From Candidatus Gastranaerophilales bacterium (GTDB lineage: Bacteria; Cyanobacteriota; Vampirovibrionia; Gastranaerophilales; Gastranaerophilaceae): a stretch of 63,241 nt of DNA. Numbering within the stretch: position 1 is the stretch's first letter; each line of letters begins with the position of its first letter. A model generated the notes under the pieces. It was not told the origin of the DNA. It was given only the letters and a program-made list of their open reading frames with translations, and made no database searches. Positions 27,416-35,360 of the stretch are shown here, piece after piece. Where the stretch lies: assembly GCA_944323255.1 (NCBI GenBank), contig CALURU010000014.1:1-63241 (forward strand), written 5' to 3'. The position numbers and the translations under genes were made by a program.

Positions 27416-28078
27416 ATGGAAGCAAATATAAAAGAAGTTTTTGCGTCAATTCAGGGCGAAGGTCCATATATAGGTTTTAAGCAATTATTTATAAGATTTT
27501 GTGAGTGTAATTTACGCTGCCAATATTGCGATACGGATTATGATACTGCGCATGCTGCAAAGTATTCAGTAAAAGGCTTATTGAAACTTGTAAATTTAAA
27601 TAAAGATAGTCATTCTGTTTCCCTGACCGGGGGCGAGCCGCTTATAAGCATAGAATTTTTAAAGGAATTTTTGCCGGAATGCCCTTTGCCGGTATATTTG
27701 GAAACAAATGGTACGCTGTATAAGAATCTTGCAAAAATAATAGATTACGTTACTTATGTTGCTGCAGACATTAAACTTCCTTCCTGTACAGGGTTGAAAC
27801 CTTTATGGGATTTACATGATAACTTTTTTAAAATAGCTGCTCAAAAAGAATTATTTGCAAAAGCTGTATTTAATAATTTAATAACTGAAGAAGAAATTGT
27901 AAAAGCCTGCAATTTGTGTAAAAAATATGAAATTGAACTTGTATTGCAGCCGGAAATGAAAGAAGATAAGTCCTCTGTTAATTCAGAATTTATAGAAGAG
28001 GTTTTAAATAAAGCCCTTGATAATTATCATAATGTAAGACTGATTCCTCAGGTGCATAAATTTATTAACGTTCGTTAG
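27416..28078 (+). CDS. queE: 7-carboxy-7-deazaguanine synthase
   Basis: Radical SAM enzyme of queuosine/7-deazaguanine synthesis; contracts 6-carboxytetrahydropterin to CDG. 220 residues. FASIQGEGPYIG at 9-20 is the family signature. The cluster motif is CNLRCQYC (Cys31, Cys35, Cys38), followed by DTDY. SLTGGEPL binds SAM. 14 bp after the DnaJ-like gene and probably co-transcribed. No other que genes are in the window. Confidence 0.95.
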   Translation: MEANIKEVFASIQGEGPYIGFKQLFIRFCECNLRCQYCDTDYDTAHAAKYSVKGLLKLVNLNKDSHSVSLTGGEPLISIEFLKEFLPECPLPVYLETNGTLYKNLAKIIDYVTYVAADIKLPSCTGLKPLWDLHDNFFKIAAQKELFAKAVFNNLITEEEIVKACNLCKKYEIELVLQPEMKEDKSSVNSEFIEEVLNKALDNYHNVRLIPQVHKFINVR

Positions 28079-28083
28079 TTAAT

Positions 28084-28476
28084 TTATGCAAGGTATTCTA
28101 ATATTGCACCGCCAATTTCTTCGTTTGGATCAAAACCGGCATTTTGCGGTGGATTTATTGAATTTTTTATAAGCATTGAAATAAGAGGACCAAAAGCGTC
28201 CGGAATCTTTGTTTTCCTGTATATTCCTGCAAGAAACGTTTGAATGTCGGGTGATTTTGTATCGTTATATCTGGAAAGTACAGGATAAAGCTCTTCTATC
28301 CCTTTTTCTCCTTCATCCAACATTCTGTTTAAAATATATAAATCTTCAACAACTTCATCTTTCGATTGAGGATTCTCAAGTGAAGATTTTATGATGCCGA
28401 GATTTTTTCTTTCTTGAATACGGTTTTCGTCAAAAAGACAGTAATTTCTATATTGATTCGGATACGATACACTCAT
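28084..28476 (-). CDS. Small helical hypothetical protein
   Basis: 130 residues, no recognised family. Predicted all-helical and soluble, with DEVVEDLYILNRMLDEGEKG and a GPLISMLIKNSINPP motif. No signal peptide. It begins 7 bp after the pilD stop, so it is probably the third gene of a sigma factor-pilD operon and may relate to pili or to control of the sigma factor (inference from position). Confidence 0.65.
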   Translation of the reverse strand: MSVSYPNQYRNYCLFDENRIQERKNLGIIKSSLENPQSKDEVVEDLYILNRMLDEGEKGIEELYPVLSRYNDTKSPDIQTFLAGIYRKTKIPDAFGPLISMLIKNSINPPQNAGFDPNEEIGGAILEYLA

Positions 28477-28483
28477 TTTTTAA

Positions 28484-29389
28484 TTATATACTAAAAAATA
28501 AAAAGAACAATGTGCCCGCAGCAAGAGCCGGTACGTACGGAAGATAATTTCTGTTTTCAACTTTTCTTATACTTTTCAATATAGAAACAGCCAGTGCAAT
28601 TCCGGTAAGCATAAATATTGCAAGTGTGTAATAATTTTGCCATACTGTTTTTAACAATAAAAATGACAGCGCAAAAAGAACTCCTAGTATACATGTAAGT
28701 TTATTGTCATTCTTAAACTGATTATAAAAGAATACGGGTATTATAAATATCATGGAGGCAATAAGCCCGAGAAAAAGTACTAATATAATTTCTTTTCCGA
28801 AAATTGCTCCGAGGGCTCCCGCAACATAAGTATCTGCCTCTCCCATTGCTCTTGTTCCGACAAAAATATAACCCGACCTTGCGATAACTTCTAGTATTAT
28901 AGCGCCTATTAAGAGTCCTATGATAGAATTAAGTCCGCCAGACATGCCAGCTGTAATAAGATTATAAATTATTCCGCTTATCCCCATTGCAATAGCAATA
29001 TTACAATCTACAACCTGTTCTTTTAAATCTGTACCTGTCATAATAATAAGGCAGGAGAGCCAGAATAAAGCAAATAATGTTGTGATACTAAATCCGAATT
29101 TTACGAATGTAAATCCAAATAGCAGCATAGTAATTAATTCAACAATAGGATATTGAATACTAATTTTTTCTTTGCAAAAATAGCATTTCCCTCTTAGGAT
29201 TAAATATGACAGAACAGGGATATTATGCCAGAATAACAATTTATTTCCGCATTTTGGACATTTAGACGGCGGGAAAACGATGCTTTCATTAGAAAGAGAA
29301 CGTAAGATTACCACATTGAAAAAACTGCCGAAACAGAGTCCTATTATACATATCCAGAATAAAAAATAATGAAATCTATCAATTGTCAT
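28484..29389 (-). CDS. pilD: Prepilin peptidase / N-methyltransferase
   Basis: Cleaves and N-methylates type IV prepilins at the inner membrane. 301 residues, about 8 membrane helices. The N-terminal zinc site is CPKC (44, 47) and CYFC (69, 72). The catalytic aspartates are Asp121 in TGTDLKEQ and Asp186 in GEADTY. Its ATG overlaps the 3' end of the sigma factor gene by 11 bp, so the two are translationally coupled. No pilin gene lies in the window. Confidence 0.95.
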   Translation of the reverse strand: MTIDRFHYFLFWICIIGLCFGSFFNVVILRSLSNESIVFPPSKCPKCGNKLLFWHNIPVLSYLILRGKCYFCKEKISIQYPIVELITMLLFGFTFVKFGFSITTLFALFWLSCLIIMTGTDLKEQVVDCNIAIAMGISGIIYNLITAGMSGGLNSIIGLLIGAIILEVIARSGYIFVGTRAMGEADTYVAGALGAIFGKEIILVLFLGLIASMIFIIPVFFYNQFKNDNKLTCILGVLFALSFLLLKTVWQNYYTLAIFMLTGIALAVSILKSIRKVENRNYLPYVPALAAGTLFFLFFSI

Positions 29390-30194
29390 TGTTGTCTTCT
29401 TTTACCTCGGGAGAATTATCCGCAATAGTTTTATATAAAATACTAAAAGCTTTTTTAAGCCGTCTTGATACCTGCATTCGGGTAAGATTAAATTTTTTCG
29501 CAATTTCTTTTTGCTGCATATCATCATAATAGTATGCCTGAACAATAGGCTTAACATCTTCTGGTAATTTTTCAATAACCTCTTGCAAAATTATTCTGGC
29601 ATCTTCAATATCTCTATGATCTTTATAGTTTTCCCGGGTTAAAATCTCTTCGTACCCGTGTGTCCAGTCAAGATTATAAACATCTTCCAGCGAATAAGTG
29701 CTTTTTCTTCTATCAGCCTGAATAGCATAATCAATTTCGTTGCGTGGAACTCTAAGAGCTTCTGCGACATCATCGCTGGTAAGCACATTTAATTCATCAA
29801 GGGTTAAAGTTTTCGTAAAATTATTTATACGATAAGAAAGTTCTTGAATGTGTCTTGGAACACGTATTGTATTAAGCTTATCTCTTAAAAAGTGCTTCAT
29901 TTCTCCGATAATATAATACCCTGCATAAATTTTAAAGTTATCATTCATATCATCAGAATAAGTGTCTATAGCTTTTAATAAGCCTATCGCTCCTGCCTGA
30001 ACCAGGTCGTCGACCGGGTCGGAAGAACGTCTTGCAATTGTTCTTGCGATTCTTTTTATAATAGGCAGCATTCTGGTGACGATAAGCGTTTTTGCTTTTG
30101 CCTTTTTATACTTATCACTGGCAGAGTGGTATTCTTCCAGCCACTCTGTTACTATTTCGTACAATTCTTCTTCGCTGTACCTTTTTTTTATCAC
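29379..30194 (-). CDS. RNA polymerase sigma factor, SigF/FliA-type (group 3)
   Basis: 271 residues. Region 2 is about 40-125 (DDLVQAGAIGLLKAIDTY at 62-79, YYIIGEMKHFLRD, RVPRHIQEL). Region 3 is about 128-165. Region 4 is about 200-258, with helix-turn-helix QQKEIAKKFNLTRMQVSRRLKKA. Region 1.1 is lacking, and the layout matches SigB/SigF/FliA sigma factors. Cyanobacterial SigF controls pili, which fits its coupling to pilD. Start is GTG at 30194 with GGAG 9 bases upstream. A candidate for reading the TAAAGTTT/GCCGTAAT promoters in this window (inference). Confidence 0.9.
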   Translation of the reverse strand: MIKKRYSEEELYEIVTEWLEEYHSASDKYKKAKAKTLIVTRMLPIIKRIARTIARRSSDPVDDLVQAGAIGLLKAIDTYSDDMNDNFKIYAGYYIIGEMKHFLRDKLNTIRVPRHIQELSYRINNFTKTLTLDELNVLTSDDVAEALRVPRNEIDYAIQADRRKSTYSLEDVYNLDWTHGYEEILTRENYKDHRDIEDARIILQEVIEKLPEDVKPIVQAYYYDDMQQKEIAKKFNLTRMQVSRRLKKAFSILYKTIADNSPEVKEDNNDN

Positions 30195-30281
30195 TTTAAA
30201 TGCTCCGGCTCAATATAAAGTATAATAGCATAAGAACATTTGTTTATCAATTTAGTGCTTAAAAATATTGCATTTTAGCTA

Positions 30282-31013
30282 TTACAAATAGAATACAAGA
30301 TTTACAAGAAAATCAGCTATAAGCATATAAACTGTTGACAATACTGCGGCTTTGGTAGTAGATTCTCCGACATCTTTGGCGCCGCCCTTTGTTTCATAAC
30401 CCTGTGTTGCGCAGACAAGTGCAATTAATACTCCAAAAATTAGACCTTTTAGCAAACTTATATATATATCTCGTGTGCTTAGCCATAGCCAGACAGAAGT
30501 AATATACCGTGAAGGACGAAGGTGAATTGTAGCATTCGAAACCACTAACCCGCCGAGAATACCAACAACTTCGGCAATTAAAACCACCATAGGAACTGTA
30601 ATTGCAGCTGCAAGGAGTCTTGGTGAAAAATAATATCCTACAGGATCTACTTTAAGTGTTTTAATTGCATCTACCTGTGAAGTTACCTGCATGTTGGCAA
30701 TCTCTGCAGAGATTGCAGTTCCGGCTCTTGCTCCGATAGCAAGCGCAACAAAACCCGGCGCAATTTCTCTTATCATAACAACTGCGATTGAGCCGCCGAC
30801 ATATGCTTCTGCGCCTGACATAAGAAATTGTTTAGATACTTGTATTGCAATAACGGCTGCAGAAACAAAAGCTATTACAAGCGAAATTAACAGAGAATCA
30901 TAACTGATAGCTGCAGCTTGAGAAACTACATGCTCCCATCTTGAGCGTCCTGTGATCAAATACTTGATGCTCGTGTAGAGATTCTGCATACATTTTCCGA
31001 AAAAACTAATCAT
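30282..31013 (-). CDS. mlaE: MlaE/YrbE-type ABC transporter permease
   Basis: Inner-membrane permease of the Mla-type phospholipid transporter. 243 residues, about 5-6 membrane helices. The family blocks are VVMIREIAPGFVALAIGARAG, GTAISAEIANMQVTSQVDA and KGGAKDVGESTTKAAVLS. The ATPase (MlaF) and MCE protein (MlaD) are not adjacent. It overlaps the ilvE stop by 8 bp (ATGATTAG), so it is co-transcribed with ilvE. Confidence 0.93.
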   Translation of the reverse strand: MISFFGKCMQNLYTSIKYLITGRSRWEHVVSQAAAISYDSLLISLVIAFVSAAVIAIQVSKQFLMSGAEAYVGGSIAVVMIREIAPGFVALAIGARAGTAISAEIANMQVTSQVDAIKTLKVDPVGYYFSPRLLAAAITVPMVVLIAEVVGILGGLVVSNATIHLRPSRYITSVWLWLSTRDIYISLLKGLIFGVLIALVCATQGYETKGGAKDVGESTTKAAVLSTVYMLIADFLVNLVFYL

Positions 31014-31920
31014 AAACAGGCAGACACCATTTCTTAAACTTATCGACTTTACCTTTTACTACATTGAAGTAGAGCTCTTGTATTTGTTTTGTTATGTTTC
31101 CGATTTTACCATCACCTACAATACGGTGGTCAATACTTTCAACAGGAACTATTTGTGCTCCTGTTCCGCAACAGAAAGCTTCTTCTGCCGCATAAAGTTC
31201 TGTTCTGTCTATAGAGCGTTCTTTTACAGGAATTTCCAACTCATGTGCAAGCTCTATTACCGTATTTCTTGTAACACCGACCAGAATATCATCCGTCGTA
31301 CTTGAAGTAACAAGCGTTCCGTTTATTACAAGGAATATATTCATGGCAGAACCTTCCGTAACCTGACCGGATTCGGAGAGAACCACTGCATCATCAAAAC
31401 CTGCTTCGTGGGCATCTGTTTTTATAAGGGCAGAATTAGCATAAGCACCACTTACTTTTGCTCTCGGAGGAATGGCATTGTCAGAAGTTCTTCTCCAACT
31501 TGAAACACAAAGTTTTAAGCCTCTGTCACTTTCAAAATAATCCCCGAATGGTGTTGTGAAGATTAAAAAAGAATCCTCATTATCCGTGAGTGTCGGCCCG
31601 ACTTTCTGAGAAGATTTATACAGAGTCGGTCGAATATACACATCTGTTTTGTATCCGTTAAGTTTTAGTAAATCTTTTGTAATATTTTCGTACTCTTCTA
31701 TTGTATAAGGACTTTTCATCCACATAACTTTTGCGCTGTGTAAAAGTCTTTCATAATGCTCTTTTACTCGAAATGCGTAGAGCTGGTCTTCTTCCTTGTT
31801 ATAATAAGCCCTAATTCCCTCAAAAACGGAAGTTCCGTATAAAAACGCATGTGTTCTTACTGGTAAAACGGCTTTGTCCGCTTCTATATACTCACCGTTC
31901 ATAAAAACATGTTCTGTCAT
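31006..31920 (-). CDS. ilvE: Branched-chain amino acid aminotransferase, class IV (short form)
   Basis: PLP enzyme interconverting Leu, Ile and Val with their 2-oxo acids. 304 residues, matching the prokaryotic IlvE form. The blocks are HAFLYGTSVFEGIRAY, RAKVSGAYANSAL (PLP lysine), GQVTEGSAMNIF and CCGTGAQIVPVESID. AGGAGGAG precedes the ATG. A second, different BCAT type is encoded 0.9 kb away (32776-33810). Confidence 0.92.
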   Translation of the reverse strand: MTEHVFMNGEYIEADKAVLPVRTHAFLYGTSVFEGIRAYYNKEEDQLYAFRVKEHYERLLHSAKVMWMKSPYTIEEYENITKDLLKLNGYKTDVYIRPTLYKSSQKVGPTLTDNEDSFLIFTTPFGDYFESDRGLKLCVSSWRRTSDNAIPPRAKVSGAYANSALIKTDAHEAGFDDAVVLSESGQVTEGSAMNIFLVINGTLVTSSTTDDILVGVTRNTVIELAHELEIPVKERSIDRTELYAAEEAFCCGTGAQIVPVESIDHRIVGDGKIGNITKQIQELYFNVVKGKVDKFKKWCLPVYD

Positions 31921-32063
31921 TGCTCCTCCTGTTTTTATTATTTTACTACAAGAATCTGCCGGTTATTAAATTCGTTAAATTTTGTAAACTGCAAAATCTC
32001 TTAAAAAGCAATTTTCTTCCTGTTCGTGTTTTTATATAAATATAATCAGTGTGGAGGCGTTTT

Positions 32064-32735
32064 ATGTTTGAAGTTAGAAACGGTGTAGCAAATATTGACG
32101 GTGCAAAAGGTAAGTATGAAAATAAAGTTTCGGACGATTCCGTAAAATACGGAAGAAATGCTGTAGAAAATTTGTATACATATATGGAACACCCGCTTGT
32201 CACTGACAATATGACAACCGCTCCAATTCTTGATTTTGGTTTAAATCCTGACGCTCCGCAGAAAAATATTGATAAACTCGATAAATTTTTGAAAGAAAAT
32301 GATGAGTATTTAAAAGCTTTGCCGCCGCTTGAGTTTGAATACCGTTATATGCCTAAAATGCCTAAAGGGCAGGTTGACAGAAAGGCTGTTTTAGGTGCTG
32401 CTTACGAAGAAATGGGCGAAAATGAACTTTCAGTAAAAGAATTAGACAGCAGATTTGCTCCTGATAATACATTCACTTCAAAAGCTCTGGACGTAAATAA
32501 TGACGGTAAAGTTGATATTGCTGAATACGGTTCAAGTATTCTGGCTGCTGATATGTTAAGCAAGTCTGATACTCCAAACCCCGCAAATATTGACGGAACA
32601 ATAAATAAAAAAGGGTTTGATGCTGTCTTGGCTTATACACAGAAGAGTAAGGCGGAGGCTGCAGCAAAATTATATTCAAGCATTTATAATACCTACAATC
32701 TGGGTGAAGCAAAAAAAGATTTTAAAGCAGAATAA
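32064..32735 (+). CDS. Hypothetical protein with one EF-hand loop
   Basis: 223 residues from the ATG at 32064, which has GGAGG 7 bases upstream (an in-frame GTG at 32049 precedes that site). No signal peptide. Residues 143-154 form a canonical calcium loop, DVNNDGKVDIAE, with ligands at 143, 145, 147, 149, 151 and 154. The rest has no recognised domain. GCAATTTTC lies 55 bases upstream of the ATG, weakly resembling the promoter elements at 12767 and 46982. Divergent from ilvE and ended by a strong terminator. Confidence 0.75.
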   Translation: MFEVRNGVANIDGAKGKYENKVSDDSVKYGRNAVENLYTYMEHPLVTDNMTTAPILDFGLNPDAPQKNIDKLDKFLKENDEYLKALPPLEFEYRYMPKMPKGQVDRKAVLGAAYEEMGENELSVKELDSRFAPDNTFTSKALDVNNDGKVDIAEYGSSILAADMLSKSDTPNPANIDGTINKKGFDAVLAYTQKSKAEAAAKLYSSIYNTYNLGEAKKDFKAE

Positions 32736-32765
32736 AAAAAGACCGGTTTTAAGCCGGTCTTTTTT
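32735..32765. terminator. Bidirectional Rho-independent terminator
   Basis: AAAAAAGACCGG (32735-32746) pairs perfectly with CCGGTCTTTTTT (32754-32765) around a 7-base loop. It sits between convergent genes, with T runs on both strands. Confidence 0.92.
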
Positions 32766-32775
32766 GGGTATAATT

Positions 32776-33810
32776 TTAAGCTATTTCTTTAATCCAACCT
32801 TCAGGTGCTTCGATTCTTCCCATCTGTATACCTGTTAAAGTATCATAGAGTTTTTGAGTAATTTCTCCCGGTTTTTCCATGCCAGACGGGAAGAGAATTG
32901 TTTCATCGTGGTTAACAACTTTTCCGACAGGGGAAAGAACTGCTGCCGTTCCGCAAAGAGCACATTCTTTAAAGTCCTTAATTTCGCTGAAGAGAATTTC
33001 TCTTTCTTCTGTTTCCAAGCCCAGATAATGTTTAGCAACATACATTAAGGAGCGTCTTGTAATTGAAGGCAGAATTGTTTTTGATTTCGGAGTAACAACT
33101 TTGTTATCTTTGGTTACAAAAATTATATTAGCTCCGCCTGTTTCTTCAACCTTTGTTCTTGTTGCAGAATCCAGATACATATTTTCGTTATATCCCTGAT
33201 TGTGTGCGTCAACTATAGCATGAAGGCTCATTGCATAGTTTAAACCTGCCTTAATGTGCCCTGTTCCGTGAGGAGCCGCCCTGTCAAAATCTGGAACTCT
33301 GAGTGTAATAGGTTTTGCGCCTCCTTTAAAATAAGGACCTACTGGAGAAGTAAATATTCTGAATTGAAATTCCGTAGCCGGCTTAACTCCCATAACAGGA
33401 TTTATACCAAACATGTAAGGTCTTATATACAAAGATGCACCTGAACCATAAGGAGGTACATAATCTATATTTTTTCTTACTGTTTGAACAACTGCATTAA
33501 CGAATCTGTCTTCCGGAAAAACTGCCATTTCAAGATAGCTGCACGAATCAGCCATTCTCTTTGCATTCAAATCAGGTCTAAAGCAAACAACTCTGCCATC
33601 AACAGTTCTGTATGCTTTCATACCTTCAAAACAGGTTTGAGCATATTGTAAAACGCAGGCACATTCATTCATTACGATATTTTCATCGGTAGTTAAAGTC
33701 CCTTCGTCCCATTTCCCATCTTTGTAATTAGCTACATAACGGTAATCTGTTTTCATATAGCCAAAACCCAAATTAGCCCAGTCAATACTTTTTGCTTCCA
33801 GTGTTTTCAT
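32776..33810 (-). CDS. ilvE: Branched-chain amino acid aminotransferase, long (BCAT2-like) form
   Basis: 344 residues of the longer BCAT type also found in eukaryotes. The blocks are LQYAQTCFEGMKAYRT, YIRPYMFGINPVMGV, GTGHIKAGLNYAMSLHA (PLP lysine in HIKAG) and KVEETGGANIIFV. Same reaction as the short form at 31006 but from a different subfamily. AAGGGGG lies about 7 bases before the ATG. Convergent with the EF-hand gene. Confidence 0.93.
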   Translation of the reverse strand: MKTLEAKSIDWANLGFGYMKTDYRYVANYKDGKWDEGTLTTDENIVMNECACVLQYAQTCFEGMKAYRTVDGRVVCFRPDLNAKRMADSCSYLEMAVFPEDRFVNAVVQTVRKNIDYVPPYGSGASLYIRPYMFGINPVMGVKPATEFQFRIFTSPVGPYFKGGAKPITLRVPDFDRAAPHGTGHIKAGLNYAMSLHAIVDAHNQGYNENMYLDSATRTKVEETGGANIIFVTKDNKVVTPKSKTILPSITRRSLMYVAKHYLGLETEEREILFSEIKDFKECALCGTAAVLSPVGKVVNHDETILFPSGMEKPGEITQKLYDTLTGIQMGRIEAPEGWIKEIA

Positions 33811-33848
33811 TATATTTACCCCCTTGATTTAAGTTTATTATATAACAA

Positions 33849-33875
33849 AAACGGGAAACGTTAAGTCTCCCGTTT
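33849..33875 (-). terminator. Terminator hairpin downstream of symporter gene
   Basis: AAACGGGA (33849-33856) pairs with TCCCGTTT (33868-33875). On the minus strand a T-rich run follows. Located just after the symporter stop at 33901. Confidence 0.7.
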
Positions 33876-33900
33876 GTATAAATATTTATGGTAATTAATT

Positions 33901-35226
33901 TTAATTAATTATATCTCCATATCCTTCCGGATTATTAAGTAAATCATAATTAATTTCGTTTTCATTATCCGCTATTGCAGCTGCTACAACTGCATCTGAA
34001 GTTACGTTAAGCAGTGTCCGCATCATATCTGTAATTCTCTCTATTGTAAATAAGAATGCAAATCCTGCAACAAGCTGTTCAGGACTCAAGCCCATTCCGT
34101 TAAGCACAAGAGCTATAGTAATTAATCCGGCTCCAGGAATACCTGCGCAGGTAGAAGAAGCTACGATTGCAAGAAGTGCAATTTGAACTACAAGAAACGG
34201 GGTTAAAGCAACGCCGTAGGCTTGAGTTAAGAATATAACTGCAATTACCTGAAGCATTGCTGTTCCGTCCATATTTAATGTTGCACCAAGAGGAAGTACA
34301 AAGCTTGAAACTTTATGAGAAATACCTCTTTTTTCGCAGCAGGCAATTGTTAAAGGTAAAGTAGCTGAAGAGCTTGCCGTTCCAAATGCAACCATCATAG
34401 CTTCTGCCATTGCTGCGTACAGCATCATTACCGGAACTTTTGAGAAGATTTTCAAAAATATCGGGTATACAATAAAGAATTGGATTGCAAACCCTAAAGC
34501 GAGAACTCCTAAGTACTTAGAAATACTCATAAATATGTCAATTCCGAATGAAGAGACCGCAACTGCCGTGAGTGCAAATACACCTGGTGCTGCAAAACAC
34601 ATAATCCAGTCTGTAATCTTCATTGTTGCTGCAAATATTGATTCAAAGAAGCTTACAAACGGTCTGTTTATATCACCGACTTTTGCAAGTGCGATAGAAA
34701 ACATTACCGCAAATACAATGATCGGAACCATATCACCGCTAGCAATTGATGCAAGTGGATTTTTCGGGATGAAGCCTAAGAATATATTAAGCAAATTGCC
34801 TTTTTGAGCTTCAATAGTAGCAGCAACCTGTGATTGAATATCAATAGCTGTATCAATATTTATGTAATGAGCTGCGCCCAAGCCCGGTTTTAAAAGCAAT
34901 GCCAATGTCGCTCCAATTGAAACAGCAGCTACAGTAATAATCGTGTAGTAGAAAATCATTTTAGTTCCGAGTTTGCCCAGCTGTTTACTGTCTCCGATAC
35001 TCGTTATACCGATTACTATAGCTGAAATAACAAGCGGAATAACAACCATTTGGATTAATCTGATAAACACCTGACCGATAAAAGTTAGGGTTGTCATTAT
35101 AATCGGACTTGGCTCATTATGAAGCCAGATGCCGACTAAAACACCGAGAATCAGACCCGCAAATATGTGCCAGTTTCTCTTTAACCCCAAGCCAAGTGCA
35201 ATCAACACTTGCATGTGAAATTTCAT
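33901..35226 (-). CDS. Dicarboxylate/amino acid:cation symporter (SDF family)
   Basis: 441 residues with about 8 membrane helices plus re-entrant hairpins. Family signatures are FGTASSSATLPLTI (first serine-rich hairpin), VSSFVLPLGATLNMDGTAML (cation/substrate NMDGT) and CAGIPGAGLITIALVLNGMG (second hairpin). Transports glutamate/aspartate or C4-dicarboxylates with Na+ or H+; which one cannot be settled. GAGAGGA precedes the ATG. Flanked by terminators and so probably monocistronic. Confidence 0.93.
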   Translation of the reverse strand: MKFHMQVLIALGLGLKRNWHIFAGLILGVLVGIWLHNEPSPIIMTTLTFIGQVFIRLIQMVVIPLVISAIVIGITSIGDSKQLGKLGTKMIFYYTIITVAAVSIGATLALLLKPGLGAAHYINIDTAIDIQSQVAATIEAQKGNLLNIFLGFIPKNPLASIASGDMVPIIVFAVMFSIALAKVGDINRPFVSFFESIFAATMKITDWIMCFAAPGVFALTAVAVSSFGIDIFMSISKYLGVLALGFAIQFFIVYPIFLKIFSKVPVMMLYAAMAEAMMVAFGTASSSATLPLTIACCEKRGISHKVSSFVLPLGATLNMDGTAMLQVIAVIFLTQAYGVALTPFLVVQIALLAIVASSTCAGIPGAGLITIALVLNGMGLSPEQLVAGFAFLFTIERITDMMRTLLNVTSDAVVAAAIADNENEINYDLLNNPEGYGDIIN

Positions 35227-35315
35227 ATATAAATCCTCTCATATAGTTATATTAACTAGTATATCTTACTATTTTTTGGCATGAATGTAAATAGTATCAA
35301 CGGTGTGTTTTTGCA

Positions 35316-35353
35316 AATAAAGGCGCCGCTTCCTAAGAAGCGGCGCCTTTATT
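35316..35353. terminator. Strong GC-rich terminator
   Basis: AATAAAGGCGCCGCTT (35316-35331) and its exact complement (35338-35353) enclose a 6-base loop. It lies directly after the valS stop and before the symporter promoter region. Confidence 0.9.
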
Positions 35354-35360
35354 ATTTAAT

